In this document: piece after piece, positions 17,884 to 26,533 of the stretch
Layout of the letters: every line of letters begins with the position of its first letter
Position numbering within the stretch: position 1 is the first letter of the stretch
Source of the DNA: Chryseobacterium koreense CCUG 49689
Lineage (GTDB): Bacteria; Bacteroidota; Bacteroidia; Flavobacteriales; Weeksellaceae
Length of the DNA stretch: 64,000 nt
Assembly (NCBI RefSeq): GCF_001045435.1
Contig: NZ_LFNG01000004.1
Location: forward strand, 186,001-250,000
Direction: 5' to 3'
The notes under the pieces: model-generated
Told to the model about the DNA's origin: nothing
Seen by the model: only the letters and a program-made list of their open reading frames with translations
Database searches by the model: none
Program-made: the position numbers and the translations under genes

Positions 17884-18858
17884 TTATCCAATTCTCTGAA
17901 ACGCTGTCCTTCCAAGGAAGAGAGAAGTCAAAAATAACGGTACGTAAAGGCGGGCTTCATAAAGAATTCCTGCATAAAAGCACATCAAAATGTAGGGAAT
18001 TGCAAACAAATGGAAAACAAAGATATTTCGAACCGCGGTTTTGTCTTTGGCAATGATGATGGAGAGCGTAAAAAACACCACCCAAAACAAGATTCCAAAC
18101 AAATTCCGGTAAAGGGTGAAGTTGCGGAACAGCAGATTGCTGTCATTGGTGGAAAAAACCCCGAAATAGATCCGCACTCCAAAATAAACCGCCATAAAAG
18201 AAAGAGCCAGCCAGAAAACTGGCAGTATGGATTTCTTGTGCAGCCCATATTTCGAGAAGAGCAAAGTGGCGGCAAGTGAAATAGAAAGTGCCGAAGATTC
18301 CCGGTTCAAAGATGAAACCACCATAATCAAAATGAGGACCGCCAAGGTTGACCATGTCTCCTTCTCCATATATTTCAGCAATACGGCAAAAAACAGGAGC
18401 AGAAAAAAATAGCTGCTGCAATCATAGGGAACAATAACGAATTGGGTAATTATGATGGCAAAAAGAGATGCCACAACCAACAGTATTTTTTCTGAACCAC
18501 TTGCCACAAAATTTTTGCTTTCGGTGATCAGCACCATCACCGCTGCAGAAAGCATCGTGAAAAAAGTATTAAGAATCGCAAATGAGAGATACAGGACGGG
18601 ATCGCCACTTTTGTCCCAAAGAAAGGTCTGCACCTTGTTTTTAACTGGCAGAGATTGGATCAGTGTGTAAACCGAATCCAGCATAGCACTGCTCAAAATC
18701 CGATACCGGTAAATCCCGTTGTAATACTGCTTTTGGAAATTTTCGGGATTAAATAAAACCGAGGAATACACATTTGCAAATGAAAAATAAACAAAGACAC
18801 TCACGGTAAACGCCAGTATTACAGCGAAAATCAGTTTGAAAGTGAGGTTGGGCTTCAA
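17884..18858 (-). CDS. Polytopic membrane protein of unknown function
   Basis: About eight or nine hydrophobic segments span the 324 residues, starting with LIFAVILAFTVSVFVYFSFA, and the loops are short. No catalytic motif is recognisable. Size and position in a glycan locus would suit an acyltransferase-like, polymerase-like or GT-C protein. The family cannot be named from the sequence alone. It lies 12 bases from wzm and 32 from ugd, so it is part of the operon. Confidence 0.6.
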   Translation of the reverse strand: MKPNLTFKLIFAVILAFTVSVFVYFSFANVYSSVLFNPENFQKQYYNGIYRYRILSSAMLDSVYTLIQSLPVKNKVQTFLWDKSGDPVLYLSFAILNTFFTMLSAAVMVLITESKNFVASGSEKILLVVASLFAIIITQFVIVPYDCSSYFFLLLFFAVLLKYMEKETWSTLAVLILIMVVSSLNRESSALSISLAATLLFSKYGLHKKSILPVFWLALSFMAVYFGVRIYFGVFSTNDSNLLFRNFTLYRNLFGILFWVVFFTLSIIIAKDKTAVRNIFVFHLFAIPYILMCFYAGILYEARLYVPLFLTSLFLGRTAFQRIG

Positions 18859-18890
18859 TTGCAGCTTTCTTAATTCGTGATGATGTGGAC

Positions 18891-20201
18891 TTATTTCACT
18901 GTCTTTCTTCCGATCGACTTATAATAGAACCCAGAGTTTTCCACCTTTTCGATGGCGAACATATTTCTACCGTCGAAGATAGCTCTGTTTCTCATTTTTT
19001 TTGCCATCAATTCGAAATTTGGATTTTTGAACTCGCTCCATTCCGTAGCGATTAAAAGGGCATCGGCGTTTTCCAGAGCGGAATACATGTCTTTGGCATA
19101 GGATATTTGGTCGCCCAAGATTTTCTTCACATTTCCTTCAGCGATGGAATCATAAGCGGTGATTTCGGCACCTTTTTCTAGGAGCATCTTAATATTATCT
19201 AAAGAGGAAGCTTCCCTTATGTCATCGGTATTTGCTTTAAAGGCAAGTCCCCACAAAGCAATTTTTTTCCCCTTTAAATCTCCGCCAAAATAATTTTCGA
19301 TTTCAGACACCAGAATGGTTTTTTGGTTTTGGTTCACCTTTTCGGTGGCCTCCAGAATTTGAAAATCAAAATCTTCCTGCTTTCCGGATTTGATCAGTGC
19401 TTTCACATCTTTTGGAAAGCAGCTTCCGCCATAGCCGATTCCGGGGAAAAGGAAACGGTGCCCGATTCGATCGTCACTTCCCATTCCGAGGCGCACTTTG
19501 TCCACATCGGCACCCACTTTTTCGCAATAATTGGCGATTTCATTCATGAAGGTGATTTTCACGGCGAGGAAAGAGTTTGCCGCATATTTGGTCAACTCAG
19601 AGGATTTCTCGTCCATGAAAATAATGGGAATGCCCGTGTTGGTGAACGGTTGGTAAATCTGGGCCATGATTTCTTTGGCTTTTTCGGAACTGCTTCCCAC
19701 GATGACTCTCGCAGGATTCATCGAATCTTCCAGAGCAAAACCTTCGCGCAAAAATTCGGGATTGGACACCACATCGAAAGGAATTTTGGTTTTCGCGGAA
19801 ATGGTTTCGCGAACTCTTTCTGCGGTTCCCACAGGAACAGTAGATTTATTGACAATGACTTTATAGCTGGTCATCATTTCGCCAATATCATTGGAAACCT
19901 GCAAGACATAGGACAAATCGGCAGAGCCGTCTTCTCCGGGTGGAGTGGGTAAAGCCAGAAAGATGACCTCACTTTTATCCAAAGCTTCTTTTAAATCGGT
20001 AGTGAAAAATAATCTTTGCGCCTGGATATTTCGCAGGAACATTTCTTCCAGATTCGGTTCGTAGATGGGAACGATGCCGTTTCGCATTCCTTCCACTTTT
20101 TTTTCGTCAATATCCACACAATAGACATTGTTTCCCAATTCTGCTAAAGTTGTTCCGGTGACCAAACCCACGTAACCGGTTCCTACAATTGTGATATTCA
20201 T
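18891..20201 (-). CDS. ugd: UDP-glucose 6-dehydrogenase
   Basis: MNITIVGTGYVGLVTGTTLA is the NAD-binding Rossmann motif. GIGYGGSCFPKDVKALI near residue 261 contains the catalytic Cys, and the C-terminal domain has ALWGLAFKANTDDIREASSL. The enzyme oxidises UDP-glucose to UDP-glucuronate with two NAD+. At 436 residues it is standard for the bacterial family; UDP-N-acetyl-hexosamine dehydrogenases are related but usually differ in these strings. It is the first gene of the minus-strand operon. Its upstream DNA holds a possible -7 box that coincides with the likely ICE attachment core. Confidence 0.9.
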   Translation of the reverse strand: MNITIVGTGYVGLVTGTTLAELGNNVYCVDIDEKKVEGMRNGIVPIYEPNLEEMFLRNIQAQRLFFTTDLKEALDKSEVIFLALPTPPGEDGSADLSYVLQVSNDIGEMMTSYKVIVNKSTVPVGTAERVRETISAKTKIPFDVVSNPEFLREGFALEDSMNPARVIVGSSSEKAKEIMAQIYQPFTNTGIPIIFMDEKSSELTKYAANSFLAVKITFMNEIANYCEKVGADVDKVRLGMGSDDRIGHRFLFPGIGYGGSCFPKDVKALIKSGKQEDFDFQILEATEKVNQNQKTILVSEIENYFGGDLKGKKIALWGLAFKANTDDIREASSLDNIKMLLEKGAEITAYDSIAEGNVKKILGDQISYAKDMYSALENADALLIATEWSEFKNPNFELMAKKMRNRAIFDGRNMFAIEKVENSGFYYKSIGRKTVK

Positions 20202-20391
20202 CTATGATTTACTCAAATTCATGGACAAAAATAGGGAAAAATTGTCGTAACTTGTTCCGTTTACAGGAATTGATGAAAGACCGCTGTAGAAAGTTCCTTA
20301 ATTCGTAAAATCACACGGCTCTGATTTTCAAAGATTTAATTTTCGTGACGAATAAATTTTTTGCTTTTTGAAATAAAAAGATTAATAAAAA

Positions 20392-20401
20392 GCAAAAGTA
20401 C
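20392..20401 (-). other. Candidate attL core of the ICE (GTANNTTTGC type)
   Basis: On the minus strand the bases are GTACTTTTGC, an exact fit to GTANNTTTGC, the core described for CTnDOT-family integration. It lies 233 bases before the integrase start, about where the left junction of such elements lies. The same bases also fit a Bacteroidota -7 promoter box (TAnnTTTG) pointing towards ugd. The rest of 20202-20634 is AT-rich, shows no gene, and presumably holds integrase arm sites. The right junction is not in the window, so this is unproven. Confidence 0.5.
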
Positions 20402-20634
20402 GCAAAGCGATTAAAACCGCTACTATACAATGCTTTATAAATGTGTAGTCTTAGTTTGGAACTCGGTGTCTGATAGGTTTTGGGCTTAAATTGACAAGGT
20501 TAGGTTACTAATTCGTTACCGATTGATAAAGGCAACTATATAGCTTAACTGATTATATTTCAGTCTTTTGCACCCTTTTTTATATTCCCTTGTAACTCAA
20601 TGTAATTTAATTTTAAACGTTAAACATTTGAGTT

Positions 20635-21885
20635 ATGGAGCAGACAAAAAAATCGACGTTCAAACTGCTTTTCTATTTGAAAAAGAACGAACTGAAAAAG
20701 AACGGTAATGCCCCGGTTATGGCACGTATTACCATTGATGGAACACCGAAAACTTTCGGGACAAAGTTAGAAATTAACCCTAATAGTTGGGATTTAAAAC
20801 ACGGACGGGTTCAGGGCAAAAGTGCCACAGCTTTGAGCATCAACCAAAAGCTGGACAATATACGGGGACGTATCGACAAGATTTATGAAGATATGCTGAA
20901 GCACGAGGGCTTTGCAACTGCCCAAAAAGTAAAGCTCTCTTTTCTCGGTGTTGGTGTAATGGATGATGCCATATTGAAAGTTTTTAACGACCAGAATGTT
21001 GAATTTAAAAGATTGGTTGATAAAGAGGAGCGTTCACAAGGAACTTACAACAAATACATCACTGTTTACAATCATCTTACGGAATTTATAAAAGAGCGTT
21101 ATCACAGGGAAGATATGGCATTTCGGGAACTGACGGCAGATTTTATCCGTGAGTTTGACTTTTACCTCCGCTACGATAAGCAATGCGCCCATAACACGGT
21201 TTGGATTTACACAATGCCTGTTATTGCTTTGGCTGAACTGGCTATCAAAAAAGGGCTGATACGTGATAATCCTTTTGAGGATTACGAAATAAGTATGGAA
21301 GAAACCGACAGAGGGTACATACTGAAAGAAGACGTTGAAAAGCTGATGATGTGTCAGGTTCCGCATAAAAGATATGAACTTGTAAAAGATATTTTTATTT
21401 TCAGTTGCTTTACAGGATTGGCTTACGCTGATATTAAGAAATTGACAAGAAGCAATATTCAATCATTCTTTGACGGTCATCAATGGATTATCAGCCGGAG
21501 AAAGAAATCTGATGTTGCTTCCAATGTTCGGTTAATGGAAATCCCTAAACGTATCATTGAGAAATATCAGGGTACAACAAGGAATGAATTTATCTTTCCG
21601 GTTCCTACCAATGCAACCTGCAATACGCACATAGGTAAATTGGTTGAAAAGGCAGAGATTATCACGGAGCAAAAAGTAACCTTTCACACCGCAAGACATA
21701 CTTTTGGAACAATGTTTCTGACCGAGGGCGTACCGCTTGAAAGCCTTAGCAAAATGATGGGGCATAAAAACATTTCCACCACACAAATTTATGCTAAAAT
21801 CACAAGCCAAAAAATCAGCAAGGATATGGATTTGGTTACACCGAAATTCAAAGCAATGGAAGAGGCATTTATGATGGCAATCTAA
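20635..21885 (+). CDS. int: Tyrosine recombinase (IntDOT-like ICE integrase)
   Basis: Residues ~1-100 form an arm-DNA-binding domain, ~105-210 a SAM-like core-binding domain and the rest the catalytic domain. HTARHTFGTMFL near residue 351 gives the HxxRH box and GHKNISTTQIYAKI the GH and nucleophilic Tyr (~386). The first catalytic arginine, normally in TGLR, is replaced: the sequence is FTGLAYADIKKL. IntDOT of CTnDOT likewise lacks that arginine, so this is a lineage trait rather than a defect. The gene reads inwards from the left end and is followed by a strong terminator. Confidence 0.9.
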   Translation: MEQTKKSTFKLLFYLKKNELKKNGNAPVMARITIDGTPKTFGTKLEINPNSWDLKHGRVQGKSATALSINQKLDNIRGRIDKIYEDMLKHEGFATAQKVKLSFLGVGVMDDAILKVFNDQNVEFKRLVDKEERSQGTYNKYITVYNHLTEFIKERYHREDMAFRELTADFIREFDFYLRYDKQCAHNTVWIYTMPVIALAELAIKKGLIRDNPFEDYEISMEETDRGYILKEDVEKLMMCQVPHKRYELVKDIFIFSCFTGLAYADIKKLTRSNIQSFFDGHQWIISRRKKSDVASNVRLMEIPKRIIEKYQGTTRNEFIFPVPTNATCNTHIGKLVEKAEIITEQKVTFHTARHTFGTMFLTEGVPLESLSKMMGHKNISTTQIYAKITSQKISKDMDLVTPKFKAMEEAFMMAI

Positions 21886-21907
21886 TCCGCTTTTATCTAA
21901 CCACAAG

Positions 21908-21936
21908 AAGCAGAACTTAACGGTTCTGCTTTTTTT
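21908..21936 (+). terminator. Rho-independent terminator of int
   Basis: AAGCAGAAC, loop TTAACG, GTTCTGCTT form a perfect 9-bp stem followed by a run of T. It lies 22 bases after the integrase stop and so ends its transcript. The remaining gap to 22299 contains no convincing gene; a 62-codon open frame there has no family features. Confidence 0.85.
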
Positions 21937-22299
21937 ATGCCCATACTTTTTTATTACTCCTCCTTTGTTTCAGACTATTGAAGCCTGTTCATAATTGACA
22001 TAAAAATTAGGAATAGAAAATTTCCACAATCAACCGGTAAAAAGGCAGCTAAGTTATAGCGGGCAGCCATCGCACACACCCACCAATAAAAAAAACGAAT
22101 GAACGGTTTCCCCCTAAAGGAACCCCCATTAAATCATTTTTTTTCTTGGTCATCGCTGTTGCCCGCTTGGATTATCTGCTTTCTTTTTTCCGGTTTTTCT
22201 TTTGGAAAATATTATGCGAAGCGGAGCAGACCACAACAGGAAGCAGGAAGCGAGAAAAGCGAACGTAACAAAATGTCAAACTTTTAAAACAGAACGATT

Positions 22300-22692
22300 A
22301 TGAACATCATCGGACGACTAACAAGGGATGCGGAAGTAAGAACCCTTAACAACGACAAGCAAGTAGTAAACTTTTCGGTAGCGAGCAACGAAAGCTACAA
22401 GAACAAACAAGGCGAGCGTGTAGAGCAAACGACCTACTTCGATTGTGCCTACTGGCTATCTGCAAACGTGGCAAGACTGCTGACAAAAGGCACATTGGTA
22501 GAACTCACAGGGCGAGTGAATACACGAGCGTGGATAGGCAAAGACGGCGAAGCACATTCGGGGCTGAACTTTCATACCTCACAAATCAAACTGCACGGAG
22601 GTAGCAGGAGAGCCGAAACCATACAAGCTACTGCACAAGCCGAGAACAACAAGGTTACAGCACAGGGAGCAGATGACGACCTCCCATTCTAA
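22300..22692 (+). CDS. ssb: Single-stranded DNA-binding protein
   Basis: MNIIGRLTRDAEVRTLNNDK and VVNFSVASNESYKNKQGERV are the start of a bacterial SSB OB-fold, and the acidic tail ends DDDLPF, the standard C-terminal protein-interaction motif. At 130 residues it is a normal, slightly short element-borne SSB. ICE-encoded SSBs coat the transferred strand and support re-synthesis in the recipient. It starts a run of co-oriented genes reaching 25560. Confidence 0.95.
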   Translation: MNIIGRLTRDAEVRTLNNDKQVVNFSVASNESYKNKQGERVEQTTYFDCAYWLSANVARLLTKGTLVELTGRVNTRAWIGKDGEAHSGLNFHTSQIKLHGGSRRAETIQATAQAENNKVTAQGADDDLPF

Positions 22693-22734
22693 CAACGAGT
22701 ATTCAATCATTTTTTAACATCAAAATTTATCAAA

Positions 22735-23808
22735 ATGGCACATAACATTCATTTCAACGAGCAAACAGGAAAGCACAGTTTCTTTTCAGTACAGCAAAAA
22801 GCGTGGCACGGTTTGGGGCAAATCGTAGAGCAATACCCAACGAGCGAGGAAGCTATCAAATACGCAGGGTTAGATTACGATGTCGTAAAATCCCCACTGT
22901 TTACCAAAGGTTCGGGCATTATCGAAACTGCCAACGGTATAGAAATAGGTAGCACCGAATTAGAAGTACCTAACTATTTCGCTAACATACGCACCGATAA
23001 CAATGCAGTATTGGGTGTAGTCGGTAAGGATTACCACATTGTACAAAATCGGGAAGCCTTTAATTTTTTTGATGCTATTGTAGGTGGTGGCGAAGGTATC
23101 CTGTACGAAACCGCAGGGGCATTGGGCAAAGGGGAACGCATCTTTATCACTGCCAAACTGCCCGATTATATCCGTGTAGGCAATGGCGATGATGTAACGG
23201 AAAAGTACATTTTTCTAACCACTTCGCACGATGGTAGCGGAAGTATTACCGCAGCATTTACGCCTATCCGTATCGTATGCCAAAACACGCTGAATGCCTC
23301 ACTACGCAGTATGACCAATGTAGTCCGTATCAAACATACTTCGGGAGCAAAACAACGTATCGAGAACGCCCACAAGATTATGGGGCTTGCCAACACATTG
23401 AGCAACCAATTAGAGGGCATTTTCAATAATTGGACAAAGGTAAAAGTATCAGACCGAGAAGTAAGAAAGCTAATCCAGTTGGCACTTTGCCCGAACAAAG
23501 AAACACTTGACCTTATCAACAAAGGGGCTGACGATGAAGTTTCCACCGTGTTCAAAAACGTGGTTGATAATGCGCTTCTATATGCTATGACAGATGATGC
23601 ACAACAGATGAACACGACCAAAGGGACTTTGTTCGGAGCATACAACGCTGTTACAGGCTACTTTCAGAATGTACGCAATTACAAAGATGATGAAGCCAAA
23701 TTACAGAGCATTGTATTGGGTGGTACTGCCCAACTCAAATCACAGAAAGCATTTGAATTGTGTACCGCATTTGCTTTGGACGGTGCGGAAATCCTAAACC
23801 TTAATTAG
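22735..23808 (+). CDS. DUF932 (phage/plasmid-like TIGR03299) protein
   Basis: MAHNIHFNEQTGKHSFFSVQ and KAWHGLGQIVEQYPTSEEAI are typical of the DUF932 family found on phages and conjugative elements. GKDYHIVQNREAFNFFDAIV and FTPIRIVCQNTLNASLRSM are further conserved strings. At 357 residues it is complete. The biochemical function is not established; it may take part in DNA metabolism or establishment. It follows ssb by 42 bases and precedes small unknown genes, a pattern recurring in Bacteroidota ICEs. Confidence 0.8.
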   Translation: MAHNIHFNEQTGKHSFFSVQQKAWHGLGQIVEQYPTSEEAIKYAGLDYDVVKSPLFTKGSGIIETANGIEIGSTELEVPNYFANIRTDNNAVLGVVGKDYHIVQNREAFNFFDAIVGGGEGILYETAGALGKGERIFITAKLPDYIRVGNGDDVTEKYIFLTTSHDGSGSITAAFTPIRIVCQNTLNASLRSMTNVVRIKHTSGAKQRIENAHKIMGLANTLSNQLEGIFNNWTKVKVSDREVRKLIQLALCPNKETLDLINKGADDEVSTVFKNVVDNALLYAMTDDAQQMNTTKGTLFGAYNAVTGYFQNVRNYKDDEAKLQSIVLGGTAQLKSQKAFELCTAFALDGAEILNLN

Positions 23809-23860
23809 ATAACAACAGGCTACCGCCTTAAATGGTGGTAGCCTACTATAAAACAACAAT

Positions 23861-24271
23861 ATGAAAGCATTACATAAAATGGACAACTTAGATAAAGGCG
23901 AATTGCTTTGCAGGCTATTCCCCGAAGAAATGGCGAACATTCAGAACGCCGTAAAAAAGCAGTGCGAATACTTTCTGAAAAATGAAATTACCATTCGTGA
24001 GGGTTGGTATCAAAAGGGCTTTTTTACCGCAGAATTTTGGTACAGGCTTGTGCAGGATGCACACAGGATAATCGAGAAGAACGAGGACAAACTTCTCAAA
24101 AAACCACGCTGGTTTGCAGACCATTTTTTTGACGGATACAACGCAATATTTGCGATGCACTGCCTTATCGAATATGCACAGACAGAGGACTGTAAACCCA
24201 ATCTAAAACAGGCTATACACCTAATATTCGGAAGTGAGCCTTTATTAAAAATAACCTTAAACGATAAATAA
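23861..24271 (+). CDS. Hypothetical ICE protein
   Basis: The 136-residue protein is mostly alpha-helical in appearance, with many Lys/Glu residues, and opens MKALHKMDNLDKGELLCRLF. It has no signal peptide, membrane segment or motif that I recognise. It ends 2 bases before the next gene, so it is in the same transcript as the 22300-25560 set. Small proteins in this ICE position are often establishment or anti-host functions, but nothing in the sequence proves that here. Confidence 0.6.
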   Translation: MKALHKMDNLDKGELLCRLFPEEMANIQNAVKKQCEYFLKNEITIREGWYQKGFFTAEFWYRLVQDAHRIIEKNEDKLLKKPRWFADHFFDGYNAIFAMHCLIEYAQTEDCKPNLKQAIHLIFGSEPLLKITLNDK

Positions 24272-24273
24272 TT

Positions 24274-24762
24274 ATGCCAAATTGGTGCAACAATACGGTT
24301 GTCTTCGAGGGGAAGCCTGAAGCAATCGAACAGGTAACACAGCTATTCAAATCAATGGCTGAAAGAGAAAGGAAAGAGAATTGCGGACAACTGCCCGATT
24401 TCATAGACGACAGTAACGGCGGATATTTCTTTGAGGTTTACGAAAGCGATACGGGAATATTCAATTATCAAACAAAATGGTCGCCAAATGCGGAAGCAGT
24501 TAAGCAGATAGCCGAGCATTACAACATAGATTTCCAATTGGATTATGAGGAATTAGGTTGTTTGGTATATGGCAGGACAATGTTTTCTGACAAGCTACTC
24601 ATAGATATTTATCTGGAAGACGAAGATTTTGACAGCTACGAATTAGACAAGGAAACAGACACCTACCATTTTGAGGGCAAGGAGTACGACAGCGAATGGG
24701 AAATACTCGACACTCTATTAGAACGTAAAATCGAAAATCAGTTAAACACCATTAAAATTTAG
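24274..24762 (+). CDS. Api92-like/YubB (DUF1281) protein
   Basis: The N-terminus MPNWCNNTVVFEGKPEAIEQ carries the diagnostic MPNWCxN string of Api92/YubB-type proteins, a ferredoxin-like fold found on phages and conjugative plasmids near anti-restriction genes. At 162 residues, the C-terminal half is acidic (LEDEDFDSYELDKETD). No activity is established for the family. The gene lies in the leading region next to ssb, where plasmids often put establishment functions. Confidence 0.75.
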   Translation: MPNWCNNTVVFEGKPEAIEQVTQLFKSMAERERKENCGQLPDFIDDSNGGYFFEVYESDTGIFNYQTKWSPNAEAVKQIAEHYNIDFQLDYEELGCLVYGRTMFSDKLLIDIYLEDEDFDSYELDKETDTYHFEGKEYDSEWEILDTLLERKIENQLNTIKI

Positions 24763-24766
24763 AACG

Positions 24767-25204
24767 ATGAAACTATCCGATAAAGCGACAGCACATATTT
24801 TGGTTAAAGCCAACACCAATAGCGAATGGGATAATTGCGAGTTTGCAATTATCCATCTATCCGAAGAATGGAAACAGGAACAGGCAAAACGGCTTGCATT
24901 GGTTAAGCCGTTAGAGGGCAATCATTATTTCTGCTCAATGAACTACTATGATACGGCAGTAGATTTTTATTGCACAGGCGAAGACGATACCCCGAACATT
25001 GAAGAAATGCTAAACGATAAAGAATGGGCATTTGTGGAGCTTGACGAGGGGGAGCAGGAAATGTTTACCGCACCCGAAAACCGATTGGACTGTTACAGGC
25101 TTGTATTGCGTGCAAACGGTACAGGCTACTATACAGCATACGGCAAGCACACCAGCGAGGAATTTTGGACGGAAGAATTTTCATTAATCCAATTAACGGC
25201 TTAA
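24767..25204 (+). CDS. Hypothetical ICE protein, acidic
   Basis: A 145-residue acidic soluble protein that opens MKLSDKATAHILVKANTNSE. Acidic stretches such as ELDEGEQEM and GEDDTPNIEEML could suggest DNA mimicry as in some anti-restriction proteins, but this is speculation from composition only. No family is recognised. It lies 4 bases after the Api92-like gene and is followed by another small gene. Confidence 0.6.
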   Translation: MKLSDKATAHILVKANTNSEWDNCEFAIIHLSEEWKQEQAKRLALVKPLEGNHYFCSMNYYDTAVDFYCTGEDDTPNIEEMLNDKEWAFVELDEGEQEMFTAPENRLDCYRLVLRANGTGYYTAYGKHTSEEFWTEEFSLIQLTA

Positions 25205-25227
25205 TCAATAAACCCCAATTTCAATTT

Positions 25228-25560
25228 ATGACACGTTCAAATCTTCATATCAAATTGAGCAACGGCAAATCTCTTATTTGCGTTGCCGACAGCAGCAGCG
25301 CACCCGAACAGGGATATATCGTTGAAAGGCTTTTTTTGCCTTTGTTATCCCTTGACAACAGTGAGCAAGAACTCGAAATGCTTACGGAGCATTGTACAAT
25401 GGATGAAAGGCGGATAAACGCAGACTACCGCTATTTAATAGACCTTACCACCAAAGAAGTAAAGTTCTTTGAAGAGCATTACAGCTACACAAAAGACACG
25501 TTCAGGAAAGGCAAGGATATAACGGAACGTTATGACGAGTATTTAAAAACCATAAGCTAA
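25228..25560 (+). CDS. Hypothetical small ICE protein
   Basis: Starting at the ATG at 25228 (MTRSNLHIKLSNGKSLICVA) the protein has 110 residues; an upstream in-frame extension overlaps the previous gene and is less likely. It is small and soluble, with no motif recognised. It is the last gene of the ssb-led set and is followed by paired hairpins that look like a transcript end. Confidence 0.6.
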   Translation: MTRSNLHIKLSNGKSLICVADSSSAPEQGYIVERLFLPLLSLDNSEQELEMLTEHCTMDERRINADYRYLIDLTTKEVKFFEEHYSYTKDTFRKGKDITERYDEYLKTIS

Positions 25561-25567
25561 AATAGCA

Positions 25568-25634
25568 GCCGCCTGACCCGAAAAGTCGGGCGGCAAAAAG
25601 ACAGATCCTCCCGATGGTTGGGCAGTCTTTTTGC
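25568..25634 (+). terminator. Two adjacent hairpins ending the ssb-led operon
   Basis: The first hairpin pairs GCCGCC..CCCGA with TCGGGCGGC (25568-25594). The second closes with AAAGAC and GTCTTT and ends in a T run (to about 25634). Together they probably stop the transcript of the preceding genes. The following gap to 25810 contains no convincing gene. Confidence 0.6.
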
Positions 25635-25810
25635 TTTAAATTGGTGCAATCCCCTTTAGCAAAATGCGCCCTTACACAAATCCTTTCTTTTCCATTTTAC
25701 CAAACAGGTTGCGACATTATTGCTTGGGATATTCATTATCCCATAATTTATTATTGGGGGATTACTTTCTTTCGTGAGTTCTGCGGAAAAGAAAGTAACA
25801 AAGAAACCTG

Positions 25811-26533
25811 TTATTGCGGAAACTGTTTATAGTATTCTTTTGCAATTTCGGCTACGCCAGCACTAAAATAATGTCCTCCATCATTTATAACGGTTATGGC
25901 TTTTTTAAGTTCTTCGGGGTCTGCGCCTTTCAGTATATACCCTTTTACGCCACGCTGAAGCATCTTTACTACATCCTGTACATCATCATTAATGCTAAAA
26001 GCCAGGACTTTGGTTTGCGGATATTTTTCATTCAATGCTTTAGCGGTTTCAAAACCATTCATTACCGGCATATTTATATCAACAACCATTACATCGGGAA
26101 CAACTTCGATTTCCTCCATTTTTTTCATTGCCATTTTTCCATTCTCGGCTTCAAAAAGTATTTCAAAACCGAAACCCATTAGAAAATCACAAATACCCTT
26201 TCTAAGCATATCGTGGTCATCTATCATCCCTACCTTTATTATTTGTTCTTTGCTCATTTTCTTTTTGCTTAGTTTGATGAGGTTAAAAAATCCGTTGGGA
26301 GCTTTAGATAAATTCGGAGTTCGAGTAACGTAAGGTATTCCTTTATCGACCTCAATGTCCCTGACTTTAAAACGGTCAAGCCAATCTTTAAAGTGTGCTA
26401 TCTCGTTAGGTTTAAAATGTACAATTTCCCCGTTTTTAAGGGATATGATAAAAACATCAATGCAGAGAGAGAACGCTGATAATTGCGTAGCAGGGTGGTC
26501 AAATTCGGGGTAAAAAATATCCTTGCCGTCCAT
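25811..26533 (-). CDS. Response-regulator receiver protein with extra N-terminal domain, no output domain
   Basis: Residues ~97-215 are a CheY-like receiver: acidic pocket MIDDHD (105-108), phospho-acceptor Asp152 in VVDINMPVMNGFETA, and the conserved Ser/Lys region VLAFSINDD and GYILKGAD. The first ~92 residues form an unrelated N-terminal region (DIFYPEFDHPATQLSAF) with no match known to me; an in-frame Met at 93 has only a weak ribosome site. There is no HTH output domain after the receiver, although the tail looks like a LuxR-type regulator cut short. No partner kinase is in the window. It probably acts in ICE regulation, preceded by a long structured leader. Confidence 0.75.
   Translation of the reverse strand: MDGKDIFYPEFDHPATQLSAFSLCIDVFIISLKNGEIVHFKPNEIAHFKDWLDRFKVRDIEVDKGIPYVTRTPNLSKAPNGFFNLIKLSKKKMSKEQIIKVGMIDDHDMLRKGICDFLMGFGFEILFEAENGKMAMKKMEEIEVVPDVMVVDINMPVMNGFETAKALNEKYPQTKVLAFSINDDVQDVVKMLQRGVKGYILKGADPEELKKAITVINDGGHYFSAGVAEIAKEYYKQFPQ

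Noticed and set aside
19323-19952. 209-codon open frame antisense to ugd
   Set aside because: The minus-strand frame is an unambiguous UDP-glucose dehydrogenase; the antisense frame has no family features.
20202-20634. tRNA gene as the ICE integration target
   Set aside because: No cloverleaf-like sequence seen between ugd and int; the core found is of the CTnDOT type, which does not need a tRNA.
22099-22287. 62-codon open frame between int and ssb
   Set aside because: Composition is irregular, no family features or clear ribosome site; it lies in a T-rich intergenic stretch.
25614-25832. 72-codon open frame after the ssb-led operon
   Set aside because: It begins inside a terminator hairpin, overlaps the end of the response regulator and has no recognisable features.
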